Assembly (NCBI GenBank): GCA_011033025.1
Contig: WFMF01000269.1
Location: 62,001-126,000, forward strand
Source: Beroe forskalii
Taxonomy: Eukaryota; Ctenophora; Nuda; Beroida; Beroidae
Length of the DNA stretch: 64,000 nucleotides
Reading direction: 5' to 3'
Below the pieces are notes generated by a model. That model had not been told where the DNA came from, did no database searches, and was given only the letters and a program-made list of their open reading frames with translations. The position numbers and the translations under genes were made by a program. Positions 1 to 14,100 of the stretch are shown here, piece after piece (within the stretch, counting starts at the first letter, position 1; each line of letters begins with the position of its first letter).

Positions 1-2115
1 TAGTAAAAGTTTATGATTCAATATCTTTAATTTGCCTGGATTAGTTTCACACTGAAAATTTAGCTAAGGTCTACAAACCGACAGTACGGCTGCACGCTTA
101 CAACTTTACAAAACTTGGCAACTTCTCATCTTACCATCCAGTCACCAGTAGCTCTGGCCCATTGCCAATTTCACATGGAGTGGGACAGCTGGATATAAAG
201 CAACCTGGAGCTTGACTGAATTGTTTCTCCTAAAATGTAGGGGCTTTCAAATTTCAATAGTAATTAACCGTGCTTCAAGATGTCTTATTTCAGAACTTCT
301 TGAATATTTTTGAAAGTTGGAGGATACGATTTAGGCATGTAGACTGCCTAATGATCACTGATCACCGGTCTGAGTCCGTCTGGATTTTTGTTTACATTGC
401 ATTGTCCACCAGTGTTGAGTCAAGAACAATGTTTCATTAACTGCATGTAGTCCAGCTTTTCAAAGCTCTACTAACAATGTACACACTGCAGTACACACAC
501 AGAGTTTGTATTTAATGACAGAGCACTGTTGCAGTACCTGGTCATTGGTCTACTGTACTACAGTCTAAAGATCGAGATGCGGCCATTACTTGTGATGATC
601 TGGCTACATGGATCAAAATAGCCTCACGATAATAGACCAGTGAACGGACAAAAGTCCGCTGGACATAACTGAGAAAGAGCGGTACAGGAACAATGCTGTT
701 CCCTTGAGTAACTTCACCTCGACAAAATAACCCTCCCCCACCATTGAGACATTGGAACGGAAATTCATTGTTCGGCTGACTCTGCGCTTCCAAATCCGGG
801 TTAAAGTTAGGCTAGGGAATAGGGTTTAGGTAAGGGCTTAGACACCTAAATTATTACCAAACAATAGATAAGTGTTTATGATTGATTAACAATCTCTACA
901 TTAGATCATGGTTCCTCTGAGCACTACGGTTGAACTGTGTACACCCACACTGGACAATAAACAGTAACTGTTGGTATATACACACAAATATACACTCCAC
1001 ATATTACATAATATAAAGACGGCATGTTTACTTTTCAAATGAGGGAAATACCCCTCCTCCTCCTCATCTTACTCCCAATTCGATCCCTCCTCAAGATGCT
1101 TACTAATTTCATTCCACTCTTTGCCAATCAGCACTCCTCTCCGGTTCCTAATTAGCGGCTAATTTGAGTGATAGAGTTGCGTAATTGTCCTGATTATGAT
1201 GGGTCAAAGTAGGAGGAGGAGGAATTAGGAGGGAATGTTTATACTGGATGATGTCCCTACATACTTGAGTGTAATGTGTGTGTGGGCTTGCAGCTCTGTG
1301 AGTCTGTGCTATCATATGAGGCACATAATATGAGCGAATGTATCTTGCGAGTGGAGTGTACACTGTACCGACATATTATTATCTAAATTTCATCTGGAGA
1401 TAAACAGATAAGAAGTAGTCAAGTATAAGAACCAAATCTGATATTTGTGATGACCAGGAGGTAAATTTTCAAGGGATTATGATTGGTAGTCCCTAATCAT
1501 AATCATATAATGACTGATTATTGAAGGAGGAGGTACCTAACTTTCTGTTGGAACGTAGACCTGAATGGTATGAAACTGGGAAATGCTTTGTTCATTGTTC
1601 ATCTGTATTTCCACTGTAATAGTCATATCAAAATTTTCAAGAAGGGTACTGCTAAGCGAAGGAACGACTGTTCTCTGTTTTCTGTCGCTAATTAAACAAT
1701 TAAGTGTCGCCATTGATCTGTCGCCATCAAGCTTTCTCCATTACTCTCCTCATATAGAGTCTGAGTAAGAGTATGTCTCAGGAATTTAATGTTATTAAAA
1801 TTTAATGTTATCAAACAGTAAATTACTAACGATTAGTCTATTAATCTGCTACTTCGTATTTCTTTGGAAAGCAACGTACCAGCAGTTTTCATTGTTCGTT
1901 CGCCGCCAAATTATTTACTGTAGTATAAATTATTTTCATAAAATGACCCTTTTGTTTTGACTCAATAAAAATAAGGCTCCGTCATTCGTCGCCACTTTTT
2001 CTCTAAAATTAGCACAATATTCGGTGATTATACCCTAATTAGCCACATCTAACCAAAGAGCCATTACATACTGAACACCTCTCTCCCCAGTGACTCACAA
2101 AATTTAATATTTCAG
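1..2115. other. Upstream region, no gene recognised
   Basis: AT-rich DNA without an exon I can support. It contains GGA/TCC-rich patches (about 1050-1110 and 1200-1240) and a short perfect hairpin at about 1482-1511 (GATTATGATT pairing with AATCATAATC). The 83-codon minus-strand open frame at 542-793 has no recognisable domain and no neighbouring exon. A good acceptor (aatatttcag) ends at 2115, so non-coding or coding 5' exons of the next gene may lie here or outside the window. Confidence 0.4.
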
Positions 2116-5100
2116 TGGAACAATGTCGTTAGGCCGGGTGCGGGGTAAGAAAGAGGCCGAGTTTCTGCGGTCCGCCACTGTGACTGGAGCTGGGGAGGAG
2201 GAAGTGGGCGTCACGATGGTAACGCGTTACTCCCACCGCGTTACTATGACGACACGTCACATCCTGGTAACGGAGGTGGGAGGGATCACAGACACCGTGA
2301 GACTGCGTACCTGCCCCGAGACACGCTATCTGATAAAGTGAGGTATGTACATGATTTATAGAATGTACACAATGTATATGGTGTATACAATGTCAAAGTT
2401 TATATTTACACTCTGCCTGTATATGAAAACTAAGAGTTTTATTGTGAGTTGATGAGCACTCTTTAATGCGGAGGAATTCTAGCCTTTTTTAACCTCTCAT
2501 CATCTCTAAATTTAGTATAAAAGTATAAACACCCAATATATTCTTATGTTAGAGCTTCTGAATTCTAATATTCGCTCAATTATACTGGGACATCACTTCG
2601 AGTTGATGTATTATAATCTATAATAATATGCAATTACTTACACAAAACATAGAATTTATGTAAATTATTATAGCGTGGTGTGAAATGGTGCTCATTGTTC
2701 CAGTACAGTAATTATAGGTTCGCCATGTGTTGTAGCTATTTATAAATTATATAACCGCGTATTGATTATTGATATTTATTGCATGAGGAGTCACGTCTTG
2801 TCATTGACTTCATGTCCATGACCTAATATTATTCAATAATTCCAGTACTGCTCAAATATTATTATCATAATAGAATTTTAACATGAAATTCTCAAAATAT
2901 TTTGATAAGAAAATGATTTTAAAACGTTTCTAAAGGCTTTGTACCACGGTTGATCTCTATAAATAGAGCTACAATTTAATTAACTTTCATATACCTTGAG
3001 TTATTAATGAGAAACTTGTGACTTTGGAGTGTTCTCATGCAGAAAACCAAACATGTCAACAGCAGTTGACACCGAATATATATAAAATGTTTCTTGACCT
3101 GTTGTTTTGCTCTAGATCGACTAGAGACGGTAGAGACGAGTACTACGAGCCTCAGCCGAGGGATTACTACGAGTCTCAGCCGAGGGATTACCCTGATTCC
3201 CGGGATTACCAACCAACACGGGATGAGCACAGGAAGATACCACGCCAACACTCGCGAGAGTCAAAAGATACGCGGAAATATGATGATGCCAAGGTAGGCT
3301 TGTGTTCTTATGTCCTTCCTCGATTCATTTATCTGGCCAACATAATCATATATCAATGATGCATGAAATGCGTTATAGTTACGTCCATGCGTTGAATCAT
3401 AGCCCAAGAGGAGATTCTGAGATTCTGGTTGGGTTGGTACTCGATGGGAAAATGTTTAGAATTGCGTCTTCGATTTTATGCAGCCTCATCTACAGTTATA
3501 ATTCTGGTAAATGGGCTTATTGCTTTATTGGACAGTGGGACACAGTGTAGGTACCCGATTTTCGGAAATGATACACACAGTCTCAAATACTGGTGTCAGA
3601 AACATGTAGTGTGGCATACTGGTGTCAGAAACACGTGGTTTGTCGTAGTGGTGTCAGAGACAGGAAGTGTGACGTACTGGTGTCAGAGACATGTTGTGTG
3701 ACGTACTGGTGTCAGAAACATAAAGTCTGACGTACTGGTGTCAGAGACACGTAGTGTGTCTTACTGGTGTCAGAGACCTGTTGTGTGACGTACTGGTGTC
3801 AGAGATACCTTGTGTCACGTACTGGTGTCAGAAACATTTTGTGTGACGTACTGGTGTCAGATACACGTAGTGTGACGTACTGGTGTCAAAGACACGTAGT
3901 GTGACGTACTGGTGTCAGATACACGTAGTGTGACGTACTGGTGTCAGAGACACGTAGTGTGACGTACTGGTGTCAGAGACATGTAGTCTGACGTACTGGT
4001 GTCAGAGACGTTGCGTACTGGTGTCAGCGATACGTAGTGCGACGTACTGGTGTCAGAGACACGTAGTGTGACGTACTGGTGTCAGATACACGTAGTGTGA
4101 CGTACTGGTGTCAGAGACACGTAGTGTGACGTACTGGTGTCAGAGACATGTAGTCTGACGTACTGGTGTCAGAGACACGCAGTGTGACGTACTGGTGTCA
4201 GAGACATGTAGTCTGACGTACTGGTGTCAGAGACACGTAGTGTGACGTACTGGTGTCAGAGGCAGGTAGTCTGACGTACTGGTGTCAGATACTCGTAGTT
4301 TGACGTACTGGTGTCATTGACACAGTCTATACTACTGGTGCCAGAGAAACGTAATGTGATCGAAGCACAGTGTCTGACGTACTGGTGTCAATCTCTTGGT
4401 GTCAAGGCCTCGTGGTTTGCTAGCATTATGGTGTCAGTTGATGCGCTTTTGTACTTTTGTGGGTACTCTCAGTAGTCACATCTCAAATTTGTAACCACTA
4501 CTTGCTTTGTGATCTCTGTATACCAAGGGGTCTGTTTTCAGAATATCTGAATCATGTATACTAGATATTTTCGTTCATTACTGGTTTCTTGAGCTCTGAG
4601 TTTAATACATATGGAAATACTTGACAGTCTCCTCAGCTACGGTAGATTAATCTGGCTATGAGAACAAACCTAAATATCTGCGGGACACGCCTACTAGTCG
4701 CATAATTAATCATTAAGTGACATGAAAATGACAAATCAAATGTTGCTATGCATCGAAATGGAATTAGTTCGCCGATACGCTAGCGAACCAGCAGATAGCA
4801 TGTTGTTCCGAACGAGACTAAGTAATGTGGTGGTTATTTCTCATGGTTCAGCGTATTCTGAAAATGTAGGTGTGCCGTTTCGTGCTTACTTTATATGCCA
4901 ACATATCAAATTATTAAGCCGTCCCTCCAGCAATCCACTCGTCATTTTATAGCTTCCGATATTATCGGTGATTCATTCTTCGGATGATTGAATGCATGAA
5001 TGGTATCAGATTGGTTACAGGCAAATGCTACACTGGTTTGATGGGCATTATTCGTAATTTGGAAAACCGAGGCATAGCAGCTTCATTAACCTTAATTTTA

Positions 5101-8100
5101 GGTATGAAATAAATGTGAATTTGGGAGTAGATGTTCTAGCAGAATTGTCATGGAATCGTCATGATCTACATGGGGGTTCCTCTTCATTTTTGTCATGGAT
5201 TTCCCAGTAATCCGTGAATTAAAGTATCCACTTTGTCTCCTTGTGGCTTACATTATGTCTAATTGATATCACATCCTAAGTTTTAGGACGTAATTATCAC
5301 AGAGTGAAGTGAGCAATAGATCACGCCGAGTCGCCTGCTTGATTGGATGAAACCTTACCCTATCATGATCTCATTCGCAGATATTCTTGGAAAATAGTTT
5401 GAGCTTTTTTGCGTTTCCTACGGCACGCGCGGCATGCTTTGGTGAGGATCAATAGGTAAATCCACATGTAGAATCATGACAATTTTGGGCTAGAACATCT
5501 ACTGGAATTTGGCGCGAAACAAATAGTTTGCGTAACACGCGAACATATTTTCTTGATCAAAGTTTCCACATGGTGTTGGAAGCACTTTTAGTGCGCGCCA
5601 CTAGCGCGCGCGCTCATTATGTTGATGTGTTATTGCATGCAACCACCCCATTCAAAAAAGACAATTGCGACATGGGTGGTGGGTTCAGCAGGCATTCTTC
5701 TCTTTGAGCAGTAAACAATCAATATACATCATCAATGGAAGGAAGAGGACGATGGGCGGGGCAGTTTCCATTGTTAGTTTGAAAATTGAATCGATGGGCG
5801 GGAAACGTCACATAGAGCATTGCTTATTGTCCAGTCTATTTCCCAAGCGAAATAAATGCGTCCCCTAAACTGTTTGTAAGCTATTCTCAAACGTCAATAG
5901 AATTATCAAAGCATGGGTGTCAGTAAAAGTTCTATAAGATCCTATGGGAAGTGCTAGGATCCACGGCAAGTCAGCAAGTCGGATATTGGCGATACCTACT
6001 GCGAATTTGACGCTTCACCGTGCTCTTTACTTTCCACTTCATGCATTCTAGTAATAAATATCTAAATATTTAATAAGTATCATAAATATCAAATATTGGA
6101 TCCCGTGGTTAGTAACATTTAAGACCATTTCCTATGTTAAGTTTAATATTCGAGTATTTCAACCTACGAGCTTTTAAAGCCACTTAATACTTATCAGCTC
6201 CATAACTCTGCTTTAAATTCTTCTAAGAAATAAATATTGAGTAAGACATTAATGTAGGCTGTTTAGTGTTCATGAAAGAGGTGTTTCATTTAGCTGGTTA
6301 GTGCTCTAATGCTTCTTGTAGACTGACTGGAGTTTATTTCATCGTTTTAGATGTTTTTATACGTATAAGCTGCTACATGGACGTTTTTAAAGGTATTTGG
6401 GGTTGGCAGAATTTTTATTGTTCCCAGGACGAATTTCCAAAGTTTGATGTGATTCTGACAATCACAAGTTTCATGGCAATATTATGCTCCCAGGTCTTGT
6501 AATATGCGATTATGAACGATTTAACTAAATTGTTTGATGTCATTTGTCTTGAAATGTCATCGAGAGTTAATGGACAAATCAACAAAATATTCTTTTTGAC
6601 TTCTCCGGAATTTCCCTGCATAATTATGTGAGAATATGCCCCAATTCATGTGATAATCCGAATTTAATAAACGCACCTGATACCTTCTTTGAGCGGGACT
6701 ATGTAAACTTAAAGGAAGCTCACGTGATAATTTTAGCAGTCACCCTTCACTTTCGGGCTATTGCCAAAATATGTAGAAACATTTTAACTCAATTTGTGCA
6801 CCTAAAAGGCTCCGAAAAGACAAAATTTTAATGAGAAACTATATTGTTTCGTATCAAGTTACTTCCAACGAACGTACCTAACCCTTTCACCAGATGTTTC
6901 CTATTTTGTTTTCATTTAGCGAGACTGACTTCGGCTGTGCGGAGCTGACAGCACTCTATCTTGAGTTGTGCTAGGTTACACTCCTTCTTCTCATCAAGTA
7001 GAGAATATCGTGCCTGCTATCGTGGCACTATATCGCATTATACAGTTTCCATTATAATCTCGTCGTCGATAATGGTTCAGAAGGCAGTGGTGCTCTTCAG
7101 TCATTTCCCGTGTTCCCTGGTCTGAGATCTTCGGCCTTTGCCAGTAGCTTGAAAGCGATGTGTAGCATTTTCATGGTCAAAACATCCCCTCTACCATTTT
7201 CTCGAAGAAATAATTTTCAATTTATATTCGAAACAGTTTGGTGATAATTTCCTCTTTGAATTGCAGTATAATAACCTTAACTTTCTTGAGAACTTTATTC
7301 TTTGATATTAACCAACACATCTTGATTCAACCGATCGCCTTTATTCTTTGATATAACCAACGCAACTTGATTCAACCGATCGGCTTTTATCACTCTGGTA
7401 AGACACGTGCTAAATGTCACGCCACCTTGAGATGGGTTATTGTTACAATCACATGATTCACGTTAAGATGATAAGTATAGTGCTTTGACCGCATTACCAT
7501 GACAGTGTTAAAACGCGCTCCTGATTTAATAGGCTCTGGGAAGCAGTATACAGTGTATATGTAATCCAGTTACTGGGTCTTATTATCATATGTTGCAGGT
7601 ATATACGACACGGCAACATGTCGCACTAATTATAGGATTACAAGGGGTACCTGCCACTAGGCTCGAGTTAGGAGGATACAGGGTTGCTGTAGGGTTATAT
7701 TGTGTCCTGACGTCCTGTGGGTGTGTCTTCCTTTGGGAGCTCTATAGGATTGCTTTAGGGTTGCGGCAGAGATGATGTAGGGTTGCTGTGTGGGGTTGAT
7801 TTAGGGTTACATGTCCTGTGGGTGAGTCAAAATATCTGGACTTACTGGTCTATTAATTTCAAGTAGTTAATACTATCTTATTTCATGAGATGGCGTCAAA
7901 AATTATCCTTTGTCGTTGGTACTATTCGATACTTAGTAGTTAAGTAGTATATTTGTATGAGCCCTTACATCTTACTAATTATTTGTTGAGCCGTTCAACT
8001 TTGATATAATTTTGCTGTAACTGGACCCTCATGATGCGATCGTATCACTACCCAATAGTAACGACCTAATAGTAACGACATATCAGGGCTTCAGGTAGTA

Positions 8101-11100
8101 AGTGTGGTAACACCTTCCATTCAGGGTAGTAAACTGATAAAGCAATAGTTTCGTCTCATTATTTGATTGCTTCCCCCACTTCTCTCCTTGATTTGCGAGC
8201 TTCTCAACATGTGCTGCCCCTTAATATCATCAGCTGACTCTCTACTCTCTACTGAAAGAGTGATGAGAATATACCGTGACTACCAGGGTAGTGTCGAGAA
8301 ACCTGCATTTATTGATTGGAAGAGAGTGCAATGGTTCACCTTTTTACGAAAAACTCGAGGTCGATTTTATTATAGCGTTGATTGATGTTGATGAGTCAAT
8401 AGTGAAAAAAATGTTCTGAATTTAGTTGACCTTGCATCGTCCCACTACTGTCAACAGGATGAATGCTAATAAAACCTTGGCGTAATTATTGTTTATCGAA
8501 CAGGTAGTCCGTATTCTGAATCCGATAATACAGAAATCCCACGATGTCAAAAAGTAGTCAGAATATTCAATCAAGGAATCTAATTTTGTGCTCTATGTCT
8601 TACAAAGCTACAATCGCCTAAGTGTAGGTTTAACCGGTTCCTCTATCCAATTAGTAAAGCACTCAACTCCCTCACACGTCTGATAAACTAAGTTTTTATC
8701 AAGTTCAAATTCTAAACAAGCCTTTCATCAGCTAAAACCAAATTTGAAAAAAGAGCGTTGTCATGTGTGTTTTACTGTTTTGAGTTTGAGGCGATGAATT
8801 GTTTGAGTTCTGTGGTACTACCAGCCTTTATCCCATAATTCGTGTATCAAGTATCGGAAGTCAGAGCTGGGAACTATAATTGGCAATCAATTAACATTTC
8901 ATCTACTTCACGGGACACTCCTTGCTATTTATTGCAGAATTGCAAGTTGTTCATTTGATATCTCTAATTTTTTGACGTCTGACACACGATAATTATTATT
9001 TCTTACGGTAGTGTGTCAGTATTTCGTAAAAACACTGAGTGTCAATATTTTATGCCTATTATCTTGTGGGCTGTCACTTTTTGTGTTGAAAACGCCGTGC
9101 CCTTGACATTTATTTTGTGTTAATTTTCGTTTGCATCGCGATTTATTTCTCTCTCCGACACCCGAAATGGTCTGTGAGACCTGTATTGACAAAAAGGTTT
9201 TGAAAAGAGTACGTTTTGCGAACATGGAAACTGTTCCTGAGTCCTCAGACGTCGAACTGGAACAGCAACTGGTAGCAGGCCAGGAGCAGAGAAAGAACAG
9301 GAAGGTCAGTTCGCCAGTGGGATCATATGACAATTCTGTGACGTTATCTTTATTCTATACGGCGAATGACGATCGATGTCATTCTACGGTCCTAAGAGAT
9401 GCTGGACCCAAATTTTATTTTATTTATATTCAAAACCTGACTATGATTTATCACAATCTGTATGATTATAATCTGTTAGCTTGAGAATAATATTGAATAA
9501 CTTTACTTGCTGCAGCTTGTGACCAGCTTGAATTAATACTAAAACCATGAATTATAATCGAATTTTTTCATAACATTATATTTCAAAAAGAAACCACTCT
9601 CAGAGTGTACTTTAATAAACTCATATTACTACTTTCCGGGACCGGCGATCTTGTGCAATAAGAAATAACCTCCACTCACAACCCACTCACTTTACTTCGT
9701 AAGCTGTGAGAGGAGTAGAGAAATAAATTATATGAAGTCACACCTTGCTTATATAGGGCTGCTCCTTTAGCAACATCCTCATTTTTATCTGAAATCTTTG
9801 GCAGTAGTTTAGTTCCTGAGCTCAGCTAAAGACAGAGTGAGTTAATTCTGAATTCAGATCAGGTAGACCCAGTGTTTTTTTGTAATAAATATATCAATTA
9901 CTTTTTGGTGGTAAAGGAAATAAACTTCTGTCAATACTCCAGCACTGTAGCAGGATGGTATAAAAAGTACAAAATTTTAGTTCAGAAAGTTTCTACGAGG
10001 AGCGAAATTTTTACATCCAAAGCTCTTGAAATATTTATTTCCTTGGATTATCTCTAAAAATCGCTAATCGCCAAAATACAATGACATAGTACATGATTAA
10101 AGATCATGGTCTCTCTCTCTCCTTTTCTTTTTTGACCCAAACCATGGACTCATTTCAAACGTTTATATCGATTTGTATTGGTTCAAGCAGCAGAGCTTTC
10201 TTCAAAGCCATTTTGCAGAGACACTGAACTAACCATATGCAAACAAGGTTACAGGGACTTCCCCACGTATAGTTAGTAGTTTTCCCCTCCTGCTCATGCC
10301 CTCACCCAGTTAAATATATGTTATATTTGTGCGTAGTATATAACAGCAACCACGTTTAACAAAACACCTGATTTTCTCTCGAATAGCATAATAATCAGAA
10401 CTCCGATCAGCCCTCTATTATTATCTACGAGTGGTATGGTGATATGTACTGTAATTTTTAGGCAGGTTCCTTTCTCTCTCCCTATCGACAGAAATACAGC
10501 AGTTATCGCTGATTTCCGCTTTGTGGAGATCAGGTGGTTTACAGTATATAGCCGATGTTACACAATCCCGCGGAGCTGATTACTCAGACGCACACACGCA
10601 CAGCATATAAATACTGTATATCCTCTACACAGCCTTGCTCGCGTATATTTCCATAATAAAAAGCCAAGCTGCTATAAATCGCAATCTTGCGTGTATGCGT
10701 GTAACACTTATCATTGGTGCCAAATACTACGCGGTCGGTGTGTTATCTCTCTCGTTAGAAATGTATTCTGTGTGCAGTAATACCCATAGCCTGTGGGTTT
10801 AATTAACTTGTCTTTTGCAATACTTGTTGCATACGCAATTGCTTGCGTTGTATCTTGTTCGTCTGACATTTTCTGTTGAAACTTTCAAATTGTGCAAGAA
10901 GAAGAAGAAGGAGATTCGTGGAAGAGTTGTTACAAGGAAGAAGCAAGAGCAGCAGCTTCATTTCGGAACCGGAACATTACTGGGTACTACCCATGGTATA
11001 GTCCTCAACTCCTTGCTCGCTGATTCTCACTCCTGATTGGTGCTCTAAAGTCACGCAGCACGTGACATATCACGTGACATATCACGTGACATGCGGTCAC

Positions 11101-14100
11101 TACCCTCCATCACGGACGCAGAGCAGCACCACCGCTCTACCAGCAGTATCTCCACGCTAGTCGGATCCACTACCACCACAGCCTCAGCAGTCCCTCTTTC
11201 CTTATCTCCAACTCAACCTACCAGCCCTCCCTACCCAACATCTCATACTCATCCTACTTATCCTACTTCTACTCATCCGACCTCTCCGCCTCATCCCACC
11301 TCTACTACTCAATTTTCCTCAAATCCTCATCCCTGTACTCCTCACTGCTCTAATCCTCACTCCTCCTCCAATCCTAACCACTTTAATCCTCACAGTCACT
11401 CCTCCCATCCCCACTCCTCCTCCTTCTCCTCCAATCCTCACTCCTCCTCCTTCTCCTCCTCCCGCCAGTCCTCCTTCTCCCCTCGTCGCTCCAGCACATC
11501 TCCATTCTCCAGCTCCTCTCAACGCTCTGTCAGCTGGGACCATTCACTCGGTGAGTGTCAGTATTTCATTGCCTGCACGTGCACATTGTGCACGTGGTCT
11601 CTTTTCTGAGATTAGTAAGACTTCACTTGGCTACATCGTAAATTCATAAATTCGTACGAACGTTGTAATTTGTAAAAATCAGAAACCTTATTCTAATATA
11701 TGAGGGACAATAACTCAGCTAATGACGCATTTCATTCTCAATGTCTAACGCCCTAATCCCCATCTCCAAGATGTTTCAAGCAACTCAAGCAAAAACAGTA
11801 GTGACAACAGACGCAGGGTTCTACCCATTCCCCCTCCCAACTCTACCTCCAACTCCCTCCCTTCCTTAGACTACCACACAGCCATCTCCCAGCGCTCCTT
11901 TGACAACGCCTTCTCCCAGTCGTCGTTTGAAAAAGCCACATATCAGCCATCATTCGACGGTGCCACCTATCTGCCGTCATTCGACAGTGCCACTGCCACC
12001 CCTTTCTTTGTGGCTGGAACAAGTGATCATAGCACTCCCTGTTGTCGTTGTGGTGGGGTCAGATCAGATGCAAACGAGGTCAGTTGTTCTTATAAATAAA
12101 ATTTTATGTATGACTTGTTAAAGACGTAAGTTTTACCAATAGCTAGTGTTTTACCAACAGATAGTTAAATTCTGATCGCCGTCCCCGAACATGAATGAAG
12201 CCTTCCCAAGGTATTCTGGTATTATCTGGACTTTGGAATGTTTCAATTACGACGAATGTGATTCTAAAGTTTCAGATTTAGATTTACATATAGAATGGTT
12301 TTCATTGGGGAGGATCAGAAGTCGGGATTAGGGACTGAATTGCAATTAGCTAAATTTCCTTGGATGAGGTTGTCATAAAATACCAAAAAAGCATGATATT
12401 GCGATCTAGCTACTGAATATTAATTGAAGGATCATACTCGACATGAATATGCTTTATGTCCTGTAATTGATTTAGGGCGCCATAATTGCCATAGTAATTG
12501 CTAGTTAATTACTTACCGATCGATGGCAATTATCTCACCAATGGCAGGGCTTTGTGTGCCTCATGTATCATAACTGTACCTACCACTTTATCTTTGAATA
12601 TGCAACGACATGTCCATTATCATCTCTTTGTGTACTAACTCAATTGTAACACCATCAATAGAACGTCATCTTTGGTTCTGACTTCTGTCTTATTTCGGTA
12701 TAATTGTTTTCAGGTGATGGTCATGTTAAAAAATAACAAATGCAAGCGTTATTTCTGATTTTTAATCCCCTTTCACCCTTTTTTACTCTTTATCGAAGAT
12801 AAAACTCTTTATTCCTGTTCTCTTCAACAATTAGTGTTTGTGTTTCCGTTCTCACATGCTCATTTTAATTGCTCCAATATGAACCACTCTATTATTACCT
12901 CACCGTATAATTACCGTTTACCAGCATAAAACAGAACAAAGGTTTTAATATTAATAAGAGAGGTAGAGAGTTGGAACCCCAGTCCTCCCTGAACCTATCA
13001 ACCTTCCTCTACGTAACCTAGGAAATGATATGACAGGACGTGTGTTACCCGTGTAAGACAATGCAGGACATGTTATTATCACACATACTCATTACTTATC
13101 TTTCCATTGTGGGGTGGTATTGTTTGTTGGAGGAAGGGTGCGAGTCTGATTACCCTCAGACATATTGCTGGCATACACTGAAACCTCTCTTACGAAACAT
13201 TCTCTGCCCCCTATCTCTCCTTCTTTGTGTTTTTATGGAAGTATGTCAAGTAAAAGTTATCGTGATCGAGCGTTTCGAATTTCATTTTCCGATGAATTGT
13301 TTTTGTTACTTAGCAGATTTGTTGTACACAAGATCAGGATTTTTTGATGTTCATCATTTATTAGTTCTTGCTTGTAGATCATGCCTTCTTTGGCATGGTG
13401 ATATTTTTGTCGTCAATCTCATCTCATTGATCAGAGATTGGTTTTAGGATTGATCATGTAGTTTGGTGAACTTTTTCACTAACTGAATCATATTCTTGCC
13501 TTTTTCTGTAGAGGAATATGAAGTAGAGCCAAAAGGTGTTGATTTTCAAATTCAGGTTCATAACCTAAATGAACATTGTGCTGTTGCATTGAATTTGGCT
13601 GGGGACCAAAGAAAAAGGTAAATTTCTCTGATTTAGTGCCTGTCAGTAATAAACTAAGTGCTGCACAGTTCCAAACCACGTTATATAATGATTTCTCTCA
13701 ACTAAATTTGGTGGCTAATTGTGCTGCCACATTTCCCTTTCTTTCAAATAATTAAATCCACTTAAAAAGCAATTACTTCCATATCCCAGTCTCTACTAGA
13801 TACCCACAACTTCTTACTTTCTTCTGTTTTATTTGCTCTTTATTAAAACTCCTGGGAATGTTAACCATTCTCTCACATGATATAACTCCTGTAATCCGCC
13901 TGATATAATGCTAGGTGGAGCAATTAACCGTTTATTCGGGGTCCCTGGCACTTGGCAAGACGCCAATCCTCCTAAAAATACCCACCAATCGCAGTGCAGT
14001 CTCAAGTCATGCTCACCATTCCACTTGGTACCTTTCACTTACACTGCGAAATTATCAAATTGCAATTTAATAAGGGCTGAGAGTATATATGAGCCATAAA

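Noticed and set aside
542-793. 83-codon minus-strand frame near the left edge
   Set aside because: No recognised domain and no splice-linked exon; possibly a repeat remnant but not supportable.
3580-4390. 29-bp repeats resembling a CRISPR array
   Set aside because: Units are directly abutting with no unique spacers, the context is a spliced animal gene, and there are no cas genes.
13040-13447. 135-codon open frame on the + strand
   Set aside because: Cys/Leu-rich chance frame in an intron, without a domain, partner exon or coding-like composition.
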